Below, in pieces: positions 62,130 to 64,000 of a stretch of DNA of 64,000 nt. Location of the stretch: positions 147,088-211,087 of the forward strand of contig JAGAVJ010000013.1 of NCBI GenBank assembly GCA_017942005.1, read 5' to 3'. Position 1 is the first letter of the stretch. Each line of letters begins with the position of its first letter. Under the pieces are notes generated by a model that saw nothing but the letters and a program-made list of their open reading frames with translations, was not told where the DNA came from and made no database searches. The translations under genes were made by a program, and so were the position numbers. Source of the stretch: Clostridia bacterium. Its GTDB lineage: Bacteria; Bacillota; Clostridia; Oscillospirales; CAG-272.

Positions 62130-63757
62130 AGAACCTTGTACCCCAGCTTTTCCTATCGCTGAAGACTTACTCAAAGAAAAAATTTGTAAATGACCTGATT
62201 GCCGGTATCATCGTTGCAATTATAGCGCTGCCGCTTTCCATTGCGCTGGCGCTTGCATCCGGCGTTTCTCCGGAACAGGGATTGTACACTGCAATCATCG
62301 CCGGATTTCTTGTTTCCGCACTTGGCGGAAGCAGGGTGCAGATTGCCGGTCCCACTGCCGCATTTGCGACGATTGTGGCGGGTATTGTGGCTGAAAAAGG
62401 AATGAGCGGTCTTGCGTCTGCCACGATCATCGCAGGTATTCTGCTTGTGATTATGGGCGTTTTACGTCTTGGAAACCTGGTCAAATATATTCCGTATACG
62501 ATCACCGTCGGGTTTACCGCCGGAATTGCTGTGACAATTGTCATTGGTCAAATCAAGGATTTTTTTGGTTTGACGTTTCAGCATAGCCCGATTGAAACCA
62601 TAGATAAGATGAAGGAAGTCGGGGCAAATTTCCACACGCTGAATGTGTGGGCGTTTGCGGTTGGCGCGCTTGCACTTGCGATTCTCATCATATGGCCAAA
62701 ATTCATAAAGAAAATACCGGCGTCTCTGATTGCCGTGATTGTAGCCGCTTCTGTGGTGAAGCTGTGTGCGCTTCCGGTCAATACCATTGGTGATTTGTAT
62801 ACCATTTCCAGTGCGCTGCCGCAGTTTCATCTTCCGGATTTTTCATTGGGAACGGTGACATCGGTACTGCCGAATGCGTTTACCATTGCCATTCTTGCTG
62901 CCATTGAATCTCTGCTTTCCTGCGTGGTGGCAGATGAAATGATCGGCTCCAGGCATAATTCCAATATGGAATTGATCGGTCAGGGCGCTGCCAATGCCGC
63001 GTCTGCACTGTTCGGCGGAATTCCCGCAACGGGCGCCATCGCACGGACTGCCGCGAATATTAAAAATGGCGGAACATCTCCTGTTGCCGGAATGGTACAT
63101 GCAGTTGTGCTGCTTGTCGTGCTGGTGTTCTGCATGCCGTATGCGGCGCTGATTCCTATGCCGTGCATCGCCGCAATTTTGTTTCAGGTTGCATACAATA
63201 TGAGCGGTTGGCGTACTGTCGTGAAAACGGTAAAATGTGCGCCGCGCAGTGATGCTGCGGTTTTGCTTGTTACGTTTATACTTACAGTATTCTTTGATTT
63301 GGTTGTCGCAATTTTCGCAGGGCTGCTGCTTGCTTGTGTTTTATTTATTGTTCGTACAGCAAAAGATACCTGCGCAAAGGAGGTATGTCAAAAGGAAATT
63401 CACAATGTGGGAGAAGCGTCGTGCAGTGTACTTGTATATGAAATGACCGGTCCGCTTTTTTTCGGTTCTGCCGATAAACTTCCAACATTGGATTTTGAAG
63501 AAGGGAAAAAAGCGATTGTTCTGCAAATGCGTGCAGTTTCATCCTTGGATATCACGGCGCTGAACAGTCTGCGCGGCCTATGGCAGGATTGTAAGAAAAA
63601 AGACATGCAGCTGATTTTTTCAGGTGTGAATGAACAGCCGCTTGCCGTTATGAAGAAGTCCGCGTTTTTTGAAGAAGTCGGTGCGGAACATTTTATCGAT
63701 TGTGTGGATGATGCAATGCTTGCGGTCTGTACTATGAAGAGACATACGGCAGAATAA
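62126..63757 (+). CDS. SulP-family anion transporter with STAS domain
   Basis: A 543-residue transporter. Membrane domain residues 1-400 begin DLIAGIIVAIIALPLSIALALASG and contain QIAGPTAAFATIVAG and the loop FGGIPATGAIARTAANIKNGG, all SulP signatures. The C-terminal 110 residues are a STAS domain (SCSVLVYEMTGPLFFGSADKL, LQMRAVSSLDITALNSL). Members move sulfate, bicarbonate or dicarboxylates; the substrate here is unknown. The ATG overlaps the stop of a four-codon mini-ORF. It is monocistronic and ends in a terminator. Confidence 0.93.
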   Translation: MKNLVPQLFLSLKTYSKKKFVNDLIAGIIVAIIALPLSIALALASGVSPEQGLYTAIIAGFLVSALGGSRVQIAGPTAAFATIVAGIVAEKGMSGLASATIIAGILLVIMGVLRLGNLVKYIPYTITVGFTAGIAVTIVIGQIKDFFGLTFQHSPIETIDKMKEVGANFHTLNVWAFAVGALALAILIIWPKFIKKIPASLIAVIVAASVVKLCALPVNTIGDLYTISSALPQFHLPDFSLGTVTSVLPNAFTIAILAAIESLLSCVVADEMIGSRHNSNMELIGQGAANAASALFGGIPATGAIARTAANIKNGGTSPVAGMVHAVVLLVVLVFCMPYAALIPMPCIAAILFQVAYNMSGWRTVVKTVKCAPRSDAAVLLVTFILTVFFDLVVAIFAGLLLACVLFIVRTAKDTCAKEVCQKEIHNVGEASCSVLVYEMTGPLFFGSADKLPTLDFEEGKKAIVLQMRAVSSLDITALNSLRGLWQDCKKKDMQLIFSGVNEQPLAVMKKSAFFEEVGAEHFIDCVDDAMLAVCTMKRHTAE

Positions 63758-63793
63758 TGCAGAACTTTTACGAATAGAAGAATATTGAAGGAA

Positions 63794-63838
63794 AACAAAG
63801 AAATGTCTGGAAAAAAACAGAGATTTCTTTGTTTTTTG
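63794..63838 (+). terminator. Terminator after the SulP gene
   Basis: AACAAAGAAAT pairs with ATTTCTTTGTT and is followed by TTTTTG. Confidence 0.85.
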
Positions 63839-63879
63839 CTATTATGTTTCGCTGTTTTTAATAAAATTTGAAAAAAGTA

Positions 63880-63908
63880 TTGACAGAATAGGAAGAATGT
63901 GGTATAAT
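63880..63908 (+). promoter_or_regulatory. Promoter facing the right edge
   Basis: TTGACA (63880-63885), 17 bases, TATAAT (63903-63908). The gene it serves lies beyond the window; 63909-64000 holds only leader sequence and A-rich repeat text. Confidence 0.8.
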
Positions 63909-64000
63909 AATAAAGTCAGCAGCTGAGCGGCTGTGAGAAGCGCCAGAAAGAAACTTTTCTTTCAAAAAAACTTCAAACAATCGAAAAAAGTTTGAAAAAA

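Overview
The window looks like the chromosome, or possibly a large secondary replicon, of an anaerobic gut- or rumen-type Clostridia (Bacillota). The evidence is near-perfect TTGACA-17-TATAAT promoters, strong AAAGGAGG-type ribosome sites, a T-box in front of ileS, a two-gene BadF/BcrA-type acyl-CoA dehydratase activase system, a Spo0A-C-like small protein, a ferredoxin-thioredoxin-reductase-like protein, and many glycoside hydrolases without signal peptides. No rRNA or tRNA gene was recognised. Species is not assigned.

Layout. 0-4 kb: end of a YitT-type membrane protein, a DUF5662 protein, a tyrosine recombinase and several small proteins. 4-9.4 kb: a MATE exporter facing a response regulator / ABC exporter / histidine kinase set. 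9.4-26.5 kb: a glycan-use region with an UlaG-like metallo-hydrolase, two GH78 rhamnosidases, an orphan binding lipoprotein, a beta-helix protein, GH38 and GH92 alpha-mannosidases, a broken MFS transporter and an SGNH esterase. 26.7-34.8 kb: a complete replication and partition module (parA, parB, a small partner, palindromic parS-like repeats, a Rep protein, about ten iterons and a DUF6017-type replication protein). 35.5-41.5 kb: T-box-controlled ileS, a DEDDh exonuclease and a membrane-anchored J-protein. 41.5-48.5 kb: an ADP-ribosylglycohydrolase-like protein and the acyl-CoA dehydratase-type pair. 49.3-57.7 kb: a seven-gene aromatic amino acid operon (aroF-tyrA-aroB-aroA-aroC-pheA-aroEK) behind an attenuator whose leader peptide is packed with Tyr and Phe codons. 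57.7-64 kb: methionine aminopeptidase, a 33-residue membrane peptide, an ABC-class ATPase and a SulP transporter.

Three kinds of hidden structure run through the window. (1) A leader element in which a Shine-Dalgarno is followed at once by a hairpin and then by a conserved ATGGTCATA start sequence. It occurs at map, parB, the SGNH hydrolase, the dehydratase-like gene and sulP, sometimes in tandem, and related SD-hairpin-start layouts lie at aroC and elsewhere. (2) A MITE-like intergenic element of about 165-230 bp with terminal inverted repeats AACGTGAGTTCGATG / CATCGAACTCACGTT and 6-7 bp target duplications, in at least six long copies plus half copies. (3) A family of GGCTGCTGCAAGTT hairpins placed at gene ends.
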